From an uncultured Holdemania sp. (lineage in GTDB: Bacteria; Bacillota_I; Bacilli_A; Erysipelotrichales; Erysipelotrichaceae), in assembly GCA_904395815.1 (NCBI GenBank), contig CAJFOC010000030.1, positions 1 through 56,635 of the forward strand: 56,635 bases of DNA. Reading direction: 5' to 3'. Made by a program: the position numbers and the translations under genes. Positions 39,203 to 48,755 of the stretch are shown piece by piece (position 1 is the stretch's first letter; each line of letters starts with the position of its first letter). The notes beneath the pieces were generated by a model. That model was not told where the DNA came from. It was given only the letters and a program-made list of their open reading frames with translations, and made no database searches.

Positions 39203-41306
39203 GCCCGTTTACACTCAGGATCGGGAACTGTCCTGGCTGCGCTTCAATGAACGGGTGCTGGAAGAGGCGGAACAGCGGACGGTTCCGCTGATGGAACGGC
39301 TGAAATTCATTGCGATTTTTACCAGCAATCTGGATGAGTTTTACATGGTCCGGGTTGGCGGTCTGGCGGCGCTGGTCGCCATGAAAGACAAGCATCGTGA
39401 TGTGCGCTCCGGCATGACGCCTAAGGAACAGCTGAAGAGCATCGTCGATGCGACTGGCAAACTGATCCGCAAACGGGACCGGATTGTCGCGCGGCTGGAG
39501 CGTCAGCTGCGCCGTCAGGGAATCGTTCGCGCGCAAATGACGGAACTGTCGGAAAGCGAGCGGCGCGAGTTGAATCAGATTTTCAACCGGGAACTGCTGC
39601 CGTTTCTGTCGCCGCAGATTGTCGATCCCACTCATCCGTTTCCGTTTCTGGCTAACAAACAGCTGTGTCTGGCGCTGCTGTTGAAAACAGGAAAAAAGGA
39701 GGAGCGGATCGGTCTGATTCCGCTGCCGGAAACAATCCGGCAGGTGATCTTTCTGCCGTCTTCTCCATTGCGTTATGTGCTGACTGAACAGCTGTTGCTG
39801 GAATATGGGGGCAAGGTGTTTTCTCATGCCGAGGTTTTAAGTCGGGCGATCATCTGTGTAACCCGCAGCGCCGACATCAATCCGGATGACGAAGCGTTTG
39901 ATCTGAGCGGTGATTACCGCAAACGCATGCAGGCAGTGCTGAAGCGGCGCAGCCGTCTGGCGCCGATCAGACTGGAAATGGAAGGGATCGTCAGCGACCG
40001 GCTGAGTGAGCCGCTGCGCCGTCAGCTCGGATTAAGTCAGCAGCAGGTTTTTCACAGCCGCAGCCCTCTGACGATGGATTATGTTTCGGTATTGGAAAAT
40101 CATGAGGCCATCCGTCAGCGTCCAGCGCTGTTTTACCCGCCGTTTCAGCCGCAGCTGCCAGGCTGGTACCGTCCTTCGATCAGCATGATCCGCAAAGTGC
40201 TGAAGGAGGATGTCCTGCTGCTGTACCCTTATGACAGCATGGAGCCGTTTCTGAAGCTGGTCCGGGAGGCGGCTGTTGATCCGGATGTATTGTCCATTCG
40301 GATTACGATTTACCGGCTTTCTTCCCGCTCCCGGTTAGTGGAAGCGTTGGCCGGGGCGGCGGAAAACGGCAAGGACGTGCTGATCATCATGGAATTGAGA
40401 GCACGCTTTGATGAAGCCAACAACATCAACTGGTCGCAGACGCTGATCGATGCGGGATGCAAGGTGATCTATGGGATAGAAAACTACAAGGTTCATTCCA
40501 AGATCTGCCAGATCGTCCGCCGCGGACGTTCGCAATCGCTGCAGCGCATCACCCAGATCGGTACCGGCAATTACAATGAAAAGACAAGCCGGCTGTATAC
40601 CGACTGCTCGCTGATCACTTCCGATCCGGTGATCGGGCAGGATGCGGCCGATTTTTTCCGCGATCTGTCGGTTGGAAATCTGCAGGGAGAGTACCGTCAG
40701 CTGCTGGCTTCTCCCCACACGCTCAAACCGGCGCTGCTGCGGCTGATTGATCAGCAGATTCAGCGCCAGCGCAGCGGTCAGCGCGCACGGATTCTGATCA
40801 AGGTCAATTCCATCACAGACCGTCAGCTGATTGACAAGCTCAGCGAAGCATCTCAGGCTGGCGTGCAGATCGATCTGATCGTCCGGGGGATCTGCTGTAT
40901 TTTGCCGGGCGTTGCCGGCTGGACAGAAAATGTCCGTGTTGTCAGCGTGGTTGGACGTTTTCTGGAACATTCGCGCATTTATTGTTTTGCCAGCACAGAG
41001 GAAACGGATCAGGTCTATCTGTCCTCGGCGGACTGGATGACCCGCAATACCGAGCACCGGGCGGAAATCGCCTGTCCTGTGCATTCTGCGCAGCTGTGCC
41101 GTCAGCTCAGAGAAATTCTGGAGATGATGCTGGATGATGCAGCCAAGGGCAGACAGATGCTGCCGGATGGAAGCTATGCCAGAATCCCGGCAACGACGCT
41201 GCCGCCGCTGGACAGTCAGCAGGCCATGATGGAACAGGCTGTTGAGCGGGCCGGTATGCTGCCGCGCCGCTTTTCGGTTTTACATCATCTGCTGCAGCGC
41301 GATTGA
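39186..41306 (+). CDS. ppk: polyphosphate kinase 1
   Basis: Polymerises the gamma-phosphate of ATP into inorganic polyphosphate. 706 residues from ATG 39186 (GTG 39177 and ATG 39180 are alternative starts; ribosome-site-like GGGTGAT overlaps them). N domain: RELSWLRFNERVLEEA and TSNLDEFYMVRVGGL. The autophosphorylated histidine is His437 in NYKVHSKI, the second conserved histidine is His595 in LEHSRIYCF, and IGTGNYNEKTSRLYTD and YLSSADWMTRN are typical. Family length is normal. It overlaps the end of ppx and ends at a strong terminator. Confidence 0.96.
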   Translation: MKAANKPVYTQDRELSWLRFNERVLEEAEQRTVPLMERLKFIAIFTSNLDEFYMVRVGGLAALVAMKDKHRDVRSGMTPKEQLKSIVDATGKLIRKRDRIVARLERQLRRQGIVRAQMTELSESERRELNQIFNRELLPFLSPQIVDPTHPFPFLANKQLCLALLLKTGKKEERIGLIPLPETIRQVIFLPSSPLRYVLTEQLLLEYGGKVFSHAEVLSRAIICVTRSADINPDDEAFDLSGDYRKRMQAVLKRRSRLAPIRLEMEGIVSDRLSEPLRRQLGLSQQQVFHSRSPLTMDYVSVLENHEAIRQRPALFYPPFQPQLPGWYRPSISMIRKVLKEDVLLLYPYDSMEPFLKLVREAAVDPDVLSIRITIYRLSSRSRLVEALAGAAENGKDVLIIMELRARFDEANNINWSQTLIDAGCKVIYGIENYKVHSKICQIVRRGRSQSLQRITQIGTGNYNEKTSRLYTDCSLITSDPVIGQDAADFFRDLSVGNLQGEYRQLLASPHTLKPALLRLIDQQIQRQRSGQRARILIKVNSITDRQLIDKLSEASQAGVQIDLIVRGICCILPGVAGWTENVRVVSVVGRFLEHSRIYCFASTEETDQVYLSSADWMTRNTEHRAEIACPVHSAQLCRQLREILEMMLDDAAKGRQMLPDGSYARIPATTLPPLDSQQAMMEQAVERAGMLPRRFSVLHHLLQRD

Positions 41307-41345
41307 ATAACGGAATGAACCCTGCCGGTTCAGATCGGATCGTTC

Positions 41346-41374
41346 ACGGAAGGCCGTTCACTTCCGTTTTTTTT
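41346..41374 (+). terminator. terminator of ppx-ppk
   Basis: ACGGAAG (41346-41352), loop GCCGTTCA, CTTCCGT (41361-41367), then eight T. Confidence 0.9.
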
Positions 41375-41389
41375 ATGCATGCACTCAGT

Positions 41390-41420
41390 AAAAAAGGATA
41401 TCTGTACAGGACAGATATCC
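41390..41420 (-). terminator. terminator of the CNNM/CorC gene
   Basis: Minus strand GGATATCTGT (41420-41411), loop CCTGT, ACAGATATCC (41405-41396), then T run opposite A 41390-41395. Confidence 0.88.
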
Positions 41421-41448
41421 CCAAATAACATCGCAGAACGCAATGCGT

Positions 41449-42807
41449 TTACCCCTGGGTGGCGGCAGAGGCATTCTGCTCAGCAGGATGAGCGAGATGA
41501 CCGATTGTCAGGATGACTTTACCGATCCGCTTGCCTTCCATGCTTTCAACGACAAACTGCAGGTCCCTGACCTGAATGGTCGGATGTTCGTCAAGCTCCG
41601 GAATGTAACCGAGCTGTTCGATCAGATAACCGGACAATGTATCGTAATACTCGGTTTCCAGTTTCAGATCCAGCTCCTCATTCAGATCGTTCAGCAGCAT
41701 CAGACCATCGATGCGATAGCGTCCGCCGCCCAAATCGACCAGATCCGGATCCTGAGGTTCATGTTCATCACGCAGATCGCCAACGATTTCCTCAATCAGA
41801 TCTTCAATCGTGGTGATGCCTGAAAAACCGCCGTATTCATCAATCAGAATGGCCATTCGGTTCTGCGTGCGCTGCATTTCCTTGAACAGTTCCGCCGTCG
41901 GCTTGCTGTCAGGAACAAAATAAGGTTCCTGCAGAATCGATTCCAGATCCATTTCGTTGAGTTTATGTTTGGCCAGCAGAATCATCAGATCTTTCATGTT
42001 CAGAATACCGATGATGTTGTCGCTGGTATCGCGATATACCGGAAAACGGGAGTACCGGGTCTGAAGCAGTTCATCCATCCGCGGTTCCAACGGTTCGTCG
42101 GCATCGATCATGACGACATCCTGACGGGGAACCATGACATCCCGGGCAGTCAGATCGTCAAAGGTGAACACCGAGTCGATCATTTCTGTCTGTGTATCAT
42201 CGAAGATGCCGTTGGCCCGTCCGCTGTGAATCAGCGAGCGGATTTCCTCTTCACTGACCTCTTCTTCCAGATTCTGGGTTTTCATGCCGATCAGTTTGAG
42301 AAAGCCGTTGGTGGATAGAGAAAGCAGCTTGATGAACGGCGACATGATTTTCGATATAATCAGAATCGGCCTGACGCACATCAGGCTGAATCCTTCCGCT
42401 TTCTGCAAGGCGATCCGCTTCGGCACCAGTTCGCCGAAGACCAGTGTGAAGTAGGACAGAATTACCGTGACGATGACCACGGCGATCGTCGAACTGTAAG
42501 GAATGCCGTACTGCGCCATCCATCCGCCCAGAATCTGGGAGATACCGGTAGCGGCTGAAGCACTGGAAAAGAATCCGGCAAAAGTAATGGCTACCTGGAT
42601 TGTGGATAAAAATTTGGTCGAGTCCACCATCAGATTCTGAATCAGCATGGCGTTTTTACTGCCTTTGTCGGCCAGCATTTTGATTTTGTTTTTGTTGACG
42701 GAAACCACGGCCATTTCCGCTCCCGCAAAGAAAGCGTTGACCAGGGTGAGTACAAGCAGCAGTATCAGCTGCGATGCGATAGCGTTTCCGCTGGGATCTG
42801 AATCCAT
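41449..42807 (-). CDS. CNNM/CorC (HlyC) family transporter-associated protein
   Basis: 452 residues from ATG 42807: AGGAGG lies six bases upstream and the promoter -10 at 42834-42839 rules out starts further out. Domains in order: DUF21/CNNM membrane domain with four helices (about 1-190; NAFFAGAEMAVVSVNKNKI near the start), two CBS domains (about 205-330; DVMVPRQDVVMID, FPVYRDTSDNIIG, DEYGGFSGI) and the C-terminal CorC_HlyC domain (about 350-440). Such proteins are linked to magnesium or cobalt export and resistance. Single gene with promoter and terminator. Confidence 0.93.
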   Translation of the reverse strand: MDSDPSGNAIASQLILLLVLTLVNAFFAGAEMAVVSVNKNKIKMLADKGSKNAMLIQNLMVDSTKFLSTIQVAITFAGFFSSASAATGISQILGGWMAQYGIPYSSTIAVVIVTVILSYFTLVFGELVPKRIALQKAEGFSLMCVRPILIISKIMSPFIKLLSLSTNGFLKLIGMKTQNLEEEVSEEEIRSLIHSGRANGIFDDTQTEMIDSVFTFDDLTARDVMVPRQDVVMIDADEPLEPRMDELLQTRYSRFPVYRDTSDNIIGILNMKDLMILLAKHKLNEMDLESILQEPYFVPDSKPTAELFKEMQRTQNRMAILIDEYGGFSGITTIEDLIEEIVGDLRDEHEPQDPDLVDLGGGRYRIDGLMLLNDLNEELDLKLETEYYDTLSGYLIEQLGYIPELDEHPTIQVRDLQFVVESMEGKRIGKVILTIGHLAHPAEQNASAATQG

Positions 42808-42833
42808 AATCATCCTCCTGAAATAATGATGAT

Positions 42834-42862
42834 AGTATATCAAATCATTAGCATAAAATCAA
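42834..42862 (-). promoter_or_regulatory. promoter of the CNNM/CorC gene
   Basis: Minus strand TTGATT (42862-42857), 17-base spacer, TATACT (42839-42834). Confidence 0.75.
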
Positions 42863-42972
42863 ATTTTCGCTTCTTTTTTGTGTTGGCGGTACCGGGAAGA
42901 GAAAAGAAGTCCTTCGAAATACAGGAAAGGAGGCGGTTAGTGATATTCGAAACTTGACTGCAGTATTTTCTG

Positions 42973-43001
42973 TTGAATCCGGTTCGGCTTTTCGATAAAC
43001 T
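42973..43001 (+). promoter_or_regulatory. promoter of the MscS gene
   Basis: TTGAAT (42973-42978), 17-base spacer, TAAACT (42996-43001). Upstream, TTCGAAACTTGAC (42946-42958) repeats 13 bases found at the MarR promoter (13191-13203). Confidence 0.65.
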
Positions 43002-43021
43002 GAATATCAGAGGTGATGCAT

Positions 43022-43900
43022 GTGAGCTGGATTCTTGCTCAGACGCTGGAAGAGCATTTTCAGCGATTTCTGAACGGACTTTGGGAAAACAGCGGAACGT
43101 TGTTATGGAAGGGGCTCGGCATTGTGCTGATCATCGTGGGCGGCAAGCTGACGCTGAATCTGATTTCCCGGATGACATCCCGGCAGATCAAAAAATCAGA
43201 GACGCTGCCGCTGGCACAGGCCCGTCGGATTCAGACGATGATGACGATGACGCGCAGTACCTTCCGTTATCTTGTGTATGCTGTCTGCGCGCTGATGATT
43301 CTGGCGCAGCTGGGATTCGGCGATGCGATCAGTAATCTTCTTTTGTCAGCCGGGATCGGCTCGCTGGCGTTGGGCTTTGGCGCTCAGAGTCTGATCAAGG
43401 ATGTGATCACCGGATTTTTCATGATGTTTGAAAAGCAGTATTCTGTGGGCGATGTAGTAAAGATCGATAATGTGGAAGGAACAGTGACGGCCACGGCCAT
43501 GCGGGTGACCTATCTTAAAGATGGGCAAGGACATCAGATCATCATTCCCAACGGCACCATAACGCGGGTTATCAATTATTCGCGGGAAAATTCGATTGCC
43601 AAGGTTGTGATCGGCACGCCGTATGAGGCGGATACCCGCAAGGTGATGGCCATCATTGAGAATGCGGCGCTGGAGTACGCGGCGACCCGTTCGGATATCG
43701 TGGTGGAAGCGCCGAAGGTGCTGGGGATTACCGAGCTGGCCGCCTCGTCTGTCAACATCACCGTGACCTGCATCACCAAACCATGCCAGCATTGGGAAAT
43801 GGAGCGGGGATTGAGGATGGCGCTCAAGGAAGCGCTGGAGCAGGAGGGGATCGCGATGCCGTATCCTCAGCAGGATGTTCATCTTGTAAACCATAATTGA
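43022..43900 (+). CDS. mscS: small-conductance mechanosensitive channel (MscS family)
   Basis: 292 residues from GTG 43022; AGAGGTGAT (43009-43017) fits this start better than GTG 43013 or ATG 43016, which overlap it. Three membrane helices, then the pore-lining TM3 and start of the beta domain, SAGIGSLALGFGAQSLIKDV and FEKQYSVGDVVKIDNVEGTV, the MscS signature. The C-terminal alpha/beta cage domain follows. It releases solutes on osmotic downshock. Confidence 0.94.
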   Translation: MSWILAQTLEEHFQRFLNGLWENSGTLLWKGLGIVLIIVGGKLTLNLISRMTSRQIKKSETLPLAQARRIQTMMTMTRSTFRYLVYAVCALMILAQLGFGDAISNLLLSAGIGSLALGFGAQSLIKDVITGFFMMFEKQYSVGDVVKIDNVEGTVTATAMRVTYLKDGQGHQIIIPNGTITRVINYSRENSIAKVVIGTPYEADTRKVMAIIENAALEYAATRSDIVVEAPKVLGITELAASSVNITVTCITKPCQHWEMERGLRMALKEALEQEGIAMPYPQQDVHLVNHN

Positions 43901-43925
43901 CGCGTCTTTCACAACGCGTTACAAT
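43897..43925 (+). promoter_or_regulatory. promoter of the S9 peptidase gene with twin ACGCGT sites
   Basis: TTGACG (43897-43902), 17-base spacer, TACAAT (43920-43925); the -35 overlaps the mscS stop. The palindrome ACGCGT occurs at 43900-43905 and 43914-43919, both inside the promoter. Confidence 0.7.
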
Positions 43926-43960
43926 ATTTTCATTCAATATGCAAAGGGGGATGGAACAGA

Positions 43961-45985
43961 ATGAAACCAATCAGCATTGACACTTTCAGACAATACCGCT
44001 TCCTGTCCGAAGCGACGCTGTCCGCCGACGGACGGCGCTGTGTTTTCACCGTCAGCCGCAGCAACGATGAGGGAACCGGCTATACGCATGACCTGTACTG
44101 CTATGACTTTTCCAGTTGCAGGTGCCGGCAGTTGACTTCCTCAGGCGATGTGCGCGGTTTTCTTTTTGAGGACGACACGCATATCCTGTTTCCGGCGGAT
44201 CGTGATCAGCAGGCTAAAAAGGCGGCGGCAGAAGGAAAGACGCTGACCAGCTACTATCGTCTGAGTCTGGAGGGCGGCGAAGCCCGCAAGGCTTTTTCAC
44301 TGCCGTATCGGGTGACATCATTGAAAAAACTGGACGATCAGTGGGTGCTGGCTCTGATCAGCAAGGATCTCAATGAGATCAGCGTGGAAAATCTGCAGGG
44401 ACAGGAGCTGAAAAAAGCGCTGAAGCAGCGGGAAGAAGAAAAGGACTATGAGGTGCTGGATGAGCTGCCGTACTGGTTCAACGGGCGCGGCTTCATCAAC
44501 AAGATCAGAACGTGGGCAGTGCTGTTCAACGTTCAGACCCGGCAATCCCGTTTTCTTTCGCCATCGCTGATGGATGTGCGGCAATGTGAAATCAGTCCGG
44601 ACGGTACCCGGATTGCGTTTGCCGGACCACTGTATGATTCCATGAACAATCAGACTTCCGTGCTGATGGTGACGGAGGTGGCCAGCGGTCAGACTACGAC
44701 GCTGATTGAGGACGGACAGTGGTCGATCGGCAATCTGGGGTGGATGAACGGCAATCTGGTAATCAGCGCCACGGATCAGAAAACCTGGGGTTCCAGTGAA
44801 AACCAGAAATTGTATACGGTGGATGTGGCCAGCGGGGCGATGACCTTGTTATGCGGGGAGGATCTGTCGCTGGGCAGTTCGGTCGGCAGCGATGCCCGGC
44901 TTTATGGCGGCCGCAGCTGGAAAGTGGTCAACGATGAGCTCTGGCTTCTGCTGACCTGGGATAATCATTCCGAGCTGACAGTCATCGATGCGCAAGGCCA
45001 TCGCCGCAGTCTCCATGGCGGCGAAGGGTCGGTGGACTTCTTTGACAGCGCCGGCGGCAGAACCGTGCTGGCGGGCATGCGGCAGATGAAGCTGCAGGAG
45101 CTCTATGAGCTGCAGGATGGACAGATGAAGCAGCTGACTTTCTTCAATGAAGCGGTATTGCAGGATCGGTATGTGGCGCAGCCGCAGAAACTCAGCTTTA
45201 TTAACAGTGATGGCGTGCGGATCGACGGCTGGGTTTTGAAGCCGATTCATTATAATGAAACGGGAAGCTATCCGGCGGTGCTGGATATCCATGGCGGACC
45301 GAAGGCGGCTTATGGCGAGGTGTTCATGCATGAGATGCAGTACTGGGCGTCGCAGGGATATTTCGTCTTCTTCTGCAATCCGCGCGGCTCCGATGGCCGC
45401 GGCAATGAGTTCATGGATCTGCGGGGAAAATACGGAACGGTGGATTATGCGGACCTGATGGAGTTTACCGATCGGGTACTGGAGGCGTATCCGGCCATTG
45501 ATCCTGCACGGGTGGCAGTGACCGGCGGCAGTTACGGCGGTTTTATGACCAACTGGATCATCGGTCATACCGACCGGTTTGTCTGCGCCGCTTCGCAGCG
45601 GTCCATCAGCAACTGGTTTTCCAAGTCGCTGACAACGGACATTGGCTATTATCATAACATGTGTCAGATGGATTCCACGCCATGGAGCGATCCGGAAAAA
45701 ATGTGGAGTTTCTCGCCATTGAAATATGCGGACAAGGCGGTCACTCCGACGCTGTTTATTCATTCCGATCAGGATTACCGCTGCTGGATGGCGGAGGCTC
45801 TGCAGATGTTTCAGGCGCTGAAACTGCATGGCGTTGCGACGCGAATCTGTCTGTTCCATGGCGAAAACCATGAACTGAGCCGTTCCGGCAAACCAATTCA
45901 CCGGATCCGCCGGCTGAAGGAAATCACACGGTGGTTTGACCGCTATACCGGCAATCAAAGCGATCTGCAGCTGGAACAGGAATAA
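43961..45985 (+). CDS. S9 family serine peptidase (acylaminoacyl-peptidase / prolyl oligopeptidase type)
   Basis: 674 residues. A beta-propeller of about 390 residues with repeated ISPDGTRIAF-type strands gates an alpha/beta-hydrolase domain. Catalytic residues are Ser524 in GGSYGGFM, Asp605 in HSDQDYRC and His637 in GENHEL. There is no signal peptide, so it cleaves short peptides or removes N-acyl amino acids in the cytoplasm. The AAAGGGGGATGG site precedes ATG 43961. The cyclase gene follows after three bases. Confidence 0.94.
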   Translation: MKPISIDTFRQYRFLSEATLSADGRRCVFTVSRSNDEGTGYTHDLYCYDFSSCRCRQLTSSGDVRGFLFEDDTHILFPADRDQQAKKAAAEGKTLTSYYRLSLEGGEARKAFSLPYRVTSLKKLDDQWVLALISKDLNEISVENLQGQELKKALKQREEEKDYEVLDELPYWFNGRGFINKIRTWAVLFNVQTRQSRFLSPSLMDVRQCEISPDGTRIAFAGPLYDSMNNQTSVLMVTEVASGQTTTLIEDGQWSIGNLGWMNGNLVISATDQKTWGSSENQKLYTVDVASGAMTLLCGEDLSLGSSVGSDARLYGGRSWKVVNDELWLLLTWDNHSELTVIDAQGHRRSLHGGEGSVDFFDSAGGRTVLAGMRQMKLQELYELQDGQMKQLTFFNEAVLQDRYVAQPQKLSFINSDGVRIDGWVLKPIHYNETGSYPAVLDIHGGPKAAYGEVFMHEMQYWASQGYFVFFCNPRGSDGRGNEFMDLRGKYGTVDYADLMEFTDRVLEAYPAIDPARVAVTGGSYGGFMTNWIIGHTDRFVCAASQRSISNWFSKSLTTDIGYYHNMCQMDSTPWSDPEKMWSFSPLKYADKAVTPTLFIHSDQDYRCWMAEALQMFQALKLHGVATRICLFHGENHELSRSGKPIHRIRRLKEITRWFDRYTGNQSDLQLEQE

Positions 45986-45988
45986 GCG

Positions 45989-46636
45989 ATGCGGCTTGTG
46001 GACCTGAGCTGGAGCGTGGAAACGGACATGCCGGTTTTTCCCGGCACGCCCGCGGTGCAATGCACAGCGATTGCTTCGCTGGCTGAGCAGGGGTATCGGG
46101 AAACGGAGCTGAGACTGACTTCGCATACCGGTACGCACATCGACGCGCCGGCTCATACCGAACCGGAAGGGCTGAGGCTGGATCAGATGGAGATTTCCTG
46201 GTTTGCGGGCCGGGCGCTGGTCGTGGATTGCCGCGGCTGCGCAGCTCATTTTGGTCTCGCTCAGCTGAAGCCGCTGTACCGCTGGCTCAAACAGACCGAC
46301 TTCGTGCTGTTTCATACCGGCTGGGACCGTTACTGGAATCAGGATCGCTATTTTCAGGATTATCCGGTGATCGAAACGGAAGTGCTGACGCTGTTGGGAA
46401 AAGCGGGGGTGCGCGGTATCGGGCTGGATACGCCAGGACTGGATCGGGTAGAGGATCTCACGCTGCCGCGGCACCATCAGTGGCTGAAAACGGATGGCAA
46501 ACCCCGGCTTATCATTGAGAATCTCTGCCGGCTGGATGAGATCGGCGCCATCCAATGTGGTTTTGCGGCATGGCCGCTGAAATGGAAAAACAGCGATGGG
46601 GCGCCGGTGCGGGCGGTGGCCTGGGTCAGCGAGTAA
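45989..46636 (+). CDS. cyclase family protein (kynurenine formamidase-like)
   Basis: 215 residues of the metal-dependent cyclase/KynB fold. DLSWSVETDMPVFPGTP at the start and the metal-binding motif SHTGTHIDAPAH (two His and an Asp) are diagnostic; FHTGWDRYW and GIGLDTPGLD form the rest of the active site. Known members hydrolyse N-formylkynurenine or isatin. It starts three bases after the S9 peptidase, so the two are co-expressed; a role in peptide or tryptophan derivative breakdown is an inference. Confidence 0.88.
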   Translation: MRLVDLSWSVETDMPVFPGTPAVQCTAIASLAEQGYRETELRLTSHTGTHIDAPAHTEPEGLRLDQMEISWFAGRALVVDCRGCAAHFGLAQLKPLYRWLKQTDFVLFHTGWDRYWNQDRYFQDYPVIETEVLTLLGKAGVRGIGLDTPGLDRVEDLTLPRHHQWLKTDGKPRLIIENLCRLDEIGAIQCGFAAWPLKWKNSDGAPVRAVAWVSE

Positions 46637-46650
46637 TGGAAAATGATAAC

Positions 46651-46684
46651 GGGCGCTTTCTTTGCGGAAAGCGCCCTGTTTTTC
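46651..46684 (+). terminator. terminator of the S9-cyclase operon
   Basis: GGGCGCTTTC (46651-46660), loop TTTGCG, GAAAGCGCCC (46667-46676), then TGTTTTTC. Confidence 0.88.
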
Positions 46685-46726
46685 TGTGGTAGGGGATGAT
46701 CCCGTTTTTGGCGGCAGCGGAAAACC

Positions 46727-47194
46727 TTATTTCAGCGGTTTTCTCATCCGGAAGTTGATCAGCAGCTGATCGTTCCGTTGGATCCGGTTTTCTCTTACCC
46801 CCTGCCAGCCGCGCTTTTCAAAGAAAGGCCGCGCGGTGATCGAAATGTCGGATTCCAGCAGCGTATCGCCGCGCTGGCGGGCATGGTCTTCGATCACGGT
46901 CAGCAGCCGGCTGCCGATTCCCTGCGACTGATGATCGGCGCTGACATAGAAGCAATCCAGCATCGGCTGCTGAAGCAGGTTGGCAAAGCCCAGCAGGGTG
47001 TCGTTTTCCACCAGAACGATACTCCAGCTTGTCAGAAAACGCTGTCCCCAGATCAAAGGATCCTGCGCTCCGCTGGTCCAGGCTTCACATTGGGCCGGGG
47101 TATAATCGCGAATGGCGATGCGGAAAACGGTATCCCGAAACAGCTGCATGATGGCCGGCAGATCCTCGGCACAGACAGAACGGCAGATCATCAT
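46727..47194 (-). CDS. GNAT family N-acetyltransferase
   Basis: 155 residues with the acetyl-CoA fold: an N-terminal DLPAIMQLFRDTVF helix, LGFANLLQQPMLDCFYVSADHQSQGIGSRLL with the pyrophosphate loop QSQGIGSRLL, and SITARPFFEKRGW. The YTPAQCEAW segment is shared with a common uncharacterised GNAT subgroup. It is the second gene of a two-gene unit, overlapping nnr by ATGA. Substrate unknown. Confidence 0.9.
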   Translation of the reverse strand: MMICRSVCAEDLPAIMQLFRDTVFRIAIRDYTPAQCEAWTSGAQDPLIWGQRFLTSWSIVLVENDTLLGFANLLQQPMLDCFYVSADHQSQGIGSRLLTVIEDHARQRGDTLLESDISITARPFFEKRGWQGVRENRIQRNDQLLINFRMRKPLK

Positions 47195-48672
47195 CGCAGC
47201 TCCCGCTGATGCGACAACAGGAAATGGTCAAGTCCCTGCAGAATTTCCCGATGACGGATCGTATAAAGAGAAGCGGTTTCGGCCGCTTTGTCGGCCGCGG
47301 TCCCCTGCAGCCAGACCCCGGCGCAGGCGGCTTCAAAGTCATTCAGGCCGCGGGCGCTCAGCGCGGCGATCAGTCCGGTCAGAAGATCCCCGCTGCCGGC
47401 TTTGGCCAGCGCCGGATTGCCGGTTTGGTTGACATAGATCCGACCATCAGCGCCGGCAACCACGGTATTCGCACCTTTGAGAACCAGCGTGACATGGTGA
47501 GTCGTGGCAAACTGGCGGGCAAAGAAGAGCCGGTTGCGCTGAATGTCTTCCACGCTGGCGCCGTACAGCGCGCTGAACTCTCCCGGATGCGGGGTCAGGA
47601 TCAGACGCGGACGGCAAAGCCAGTCCGGGTGCTGCGACAGAAGCCGCAGCGCAAAGGCGTCCAGCGTCAGCGGCAGCGAGGTCTGATGCAGCAGAAAATC
47701 CAGCAGCTTCTCGATCTGCGCCATCCGGTCGCAGCCGCTGCCGGCACAGGCGGCATCCCATCGGCCGCACAGCGCTGTCAGTTCGGATTCGGTTTGTGAC
47801 GCGGAATGAAAAAGCACATGCGGGCAGCTGATCTGCAGCGGCAGCATGAGATCAGGATCGCTGATCAGATGAATCATGCCGCATCCCAGCGCGGAAGCGG
47901 CTTCCAGATTGAACTGAGCGGCGCCGATCATGCCCTGACTGCCGGCGATGACGCCCAGCCGTCCGGTTGTGCTCTTGTAATCATTTTCATGCAGCTTGGG
48001 CAGCATGCGGATGATCTGCAGCACATCCAGCTGAACCCAGGACGAAGGCCGCATCTGGGAAAAACCGAGACCGACTTCCAGGATTTGTTTCATCTTTCCG
48101 TGTTCACGGCTGAACAGGTGAACGGGTTTCAGCGCGCCCAGAGCCAGCGTCAGATCGCTGTTCAGCGCGTCCGGATCGCCGCCGGAGCTGTCCGCTTCCA
48201 TACCGCTGTTGATATCAATGCTGACCAGCGGGGTGCGGCACCGGTTGATCAGCTGAAACCAGGGACGCAGCGCTTCAGGCAGGGGAGCGTGAAAGCCGAT
48301 GCCGAAGACGCAGTCGATCAGAAGATCGGCATGCTCCAGCAGGGACGCAAATTGTTGTTCATCCAGTTCGCTGAGTTTTTGTATCTGACAACAGGAAGGC
48401 AGCTGCTTCAGCGCCTGTAAAGCGGCGGCGGTTCGGACTTCGTTTTGCATCAGCACCACTGTTACCGAACGGCCCTTACCGCTCAGCTGACGGGCGATGA
48501 TCAGCCCGTCGCCGCCGTTGTTGCCCTGACCGCACAGAAGCAGAAACGATCGCTGCGGATAGCGGTCGAGAATCAGCTCGGTACACCGGCATCCAGCTTT
48601 CTCCATCAGCTGTTCCTCACTCAGTCCGCTGGCCTGTTCCGCTTGCCGGATCTGTTTTTTTTCCAGGATCAC
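47191..48672 (-). CDS. nnr: bifunctional NAD(P)H-hydrate epimerase / ADP-dependent NAD(P)H-hydrate dehydratase
   Basis: Repairs damaged (hydrated) NADH and NADPH. 493 residues from GTG 48672 after AAGGAGATGAG. The N-terminal YjeF epimerase domain (about 1-205) has LLLCGQGNNGGDGLI, DCVFGIGFH and SIDINSGM; the C-terminal ribokinase-like dehydratase (about 225-490) has GRLGVIAGSQGMIGAA, LTPHPGEFSALYG and NPALAKAGSGDLLTG with the catalytic Asp. Divergent from the M20 peptidase gene with closely spaced promoters. Confidence 0.95.
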   Translation of the reverse strand: MILEKKQIRQAEQASGLSEEQLMEKAGCRCTELILDRYPQRSFLLLCGQGNNGGDGLIIARQLSGKGRSVTVVLMQNEVRTAAALQALKQLPSCCQIQKLSELDEQQFASLLEHADLLIDCVFGIGFHAPLPEALRPWFQLINRCRTPLVSIDINSGMEADSSGGDPDALNSDLTLALGALKPVHLFSREHGKMKQILEVGLGFSQMRPSSWVQLDVLQIIRMLPKLHENDYKSTTGRLGVIAGSQGMIGAAQFNLEAASALGCGMIHLISDPDLMLPLQISCPHVLFHSASQTESELTALCGRWDAACAGSGCDRMAQIEKLLDFLLHQTSLPLTLDAFALRLLSQHPDWLCRPRLILTPHPGEFSALYGASVEDIQRNRLFFARQFATTHHVTLVLKGANTVVAGADGRIYVNQTGNPALAKAGSGDLLTGLIAALSARGLNDFEAACAGVWLQGTAADKAAETASLYTIRHREILQGLDHFLLSHQRELR

Positions 48673-48693
48673 AAGCTCATCTCCTTTTTCTTC

Positions 48694-48727
48694 ATTCTAC
48701 CATAAAGACGGTTTCATGGTGTATAAT
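48694..48727. promoter_or_regulatory. divergent -10 elements of nnr and the M20 gene
   Basis: Minus strand TGG-TAGAAT (48702-48694, extended -10) for nnr; plus strand TATAAT (48722-48727) for the M20 gene. Neither has a good -35, and the two units face away from each other within 35 bases. Confidence 0.55.
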
Positions 48728-48755
48728 GAAACCATGAACAAGGGGGGATTCCGCA

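Noticed and set aside
42808-42843. Longer N-terminus for the CNNM/CorC protein
   Set aside because: The extra codons lie at and upstream of the predicted -10 (42834-42839) and would not be transcribed.
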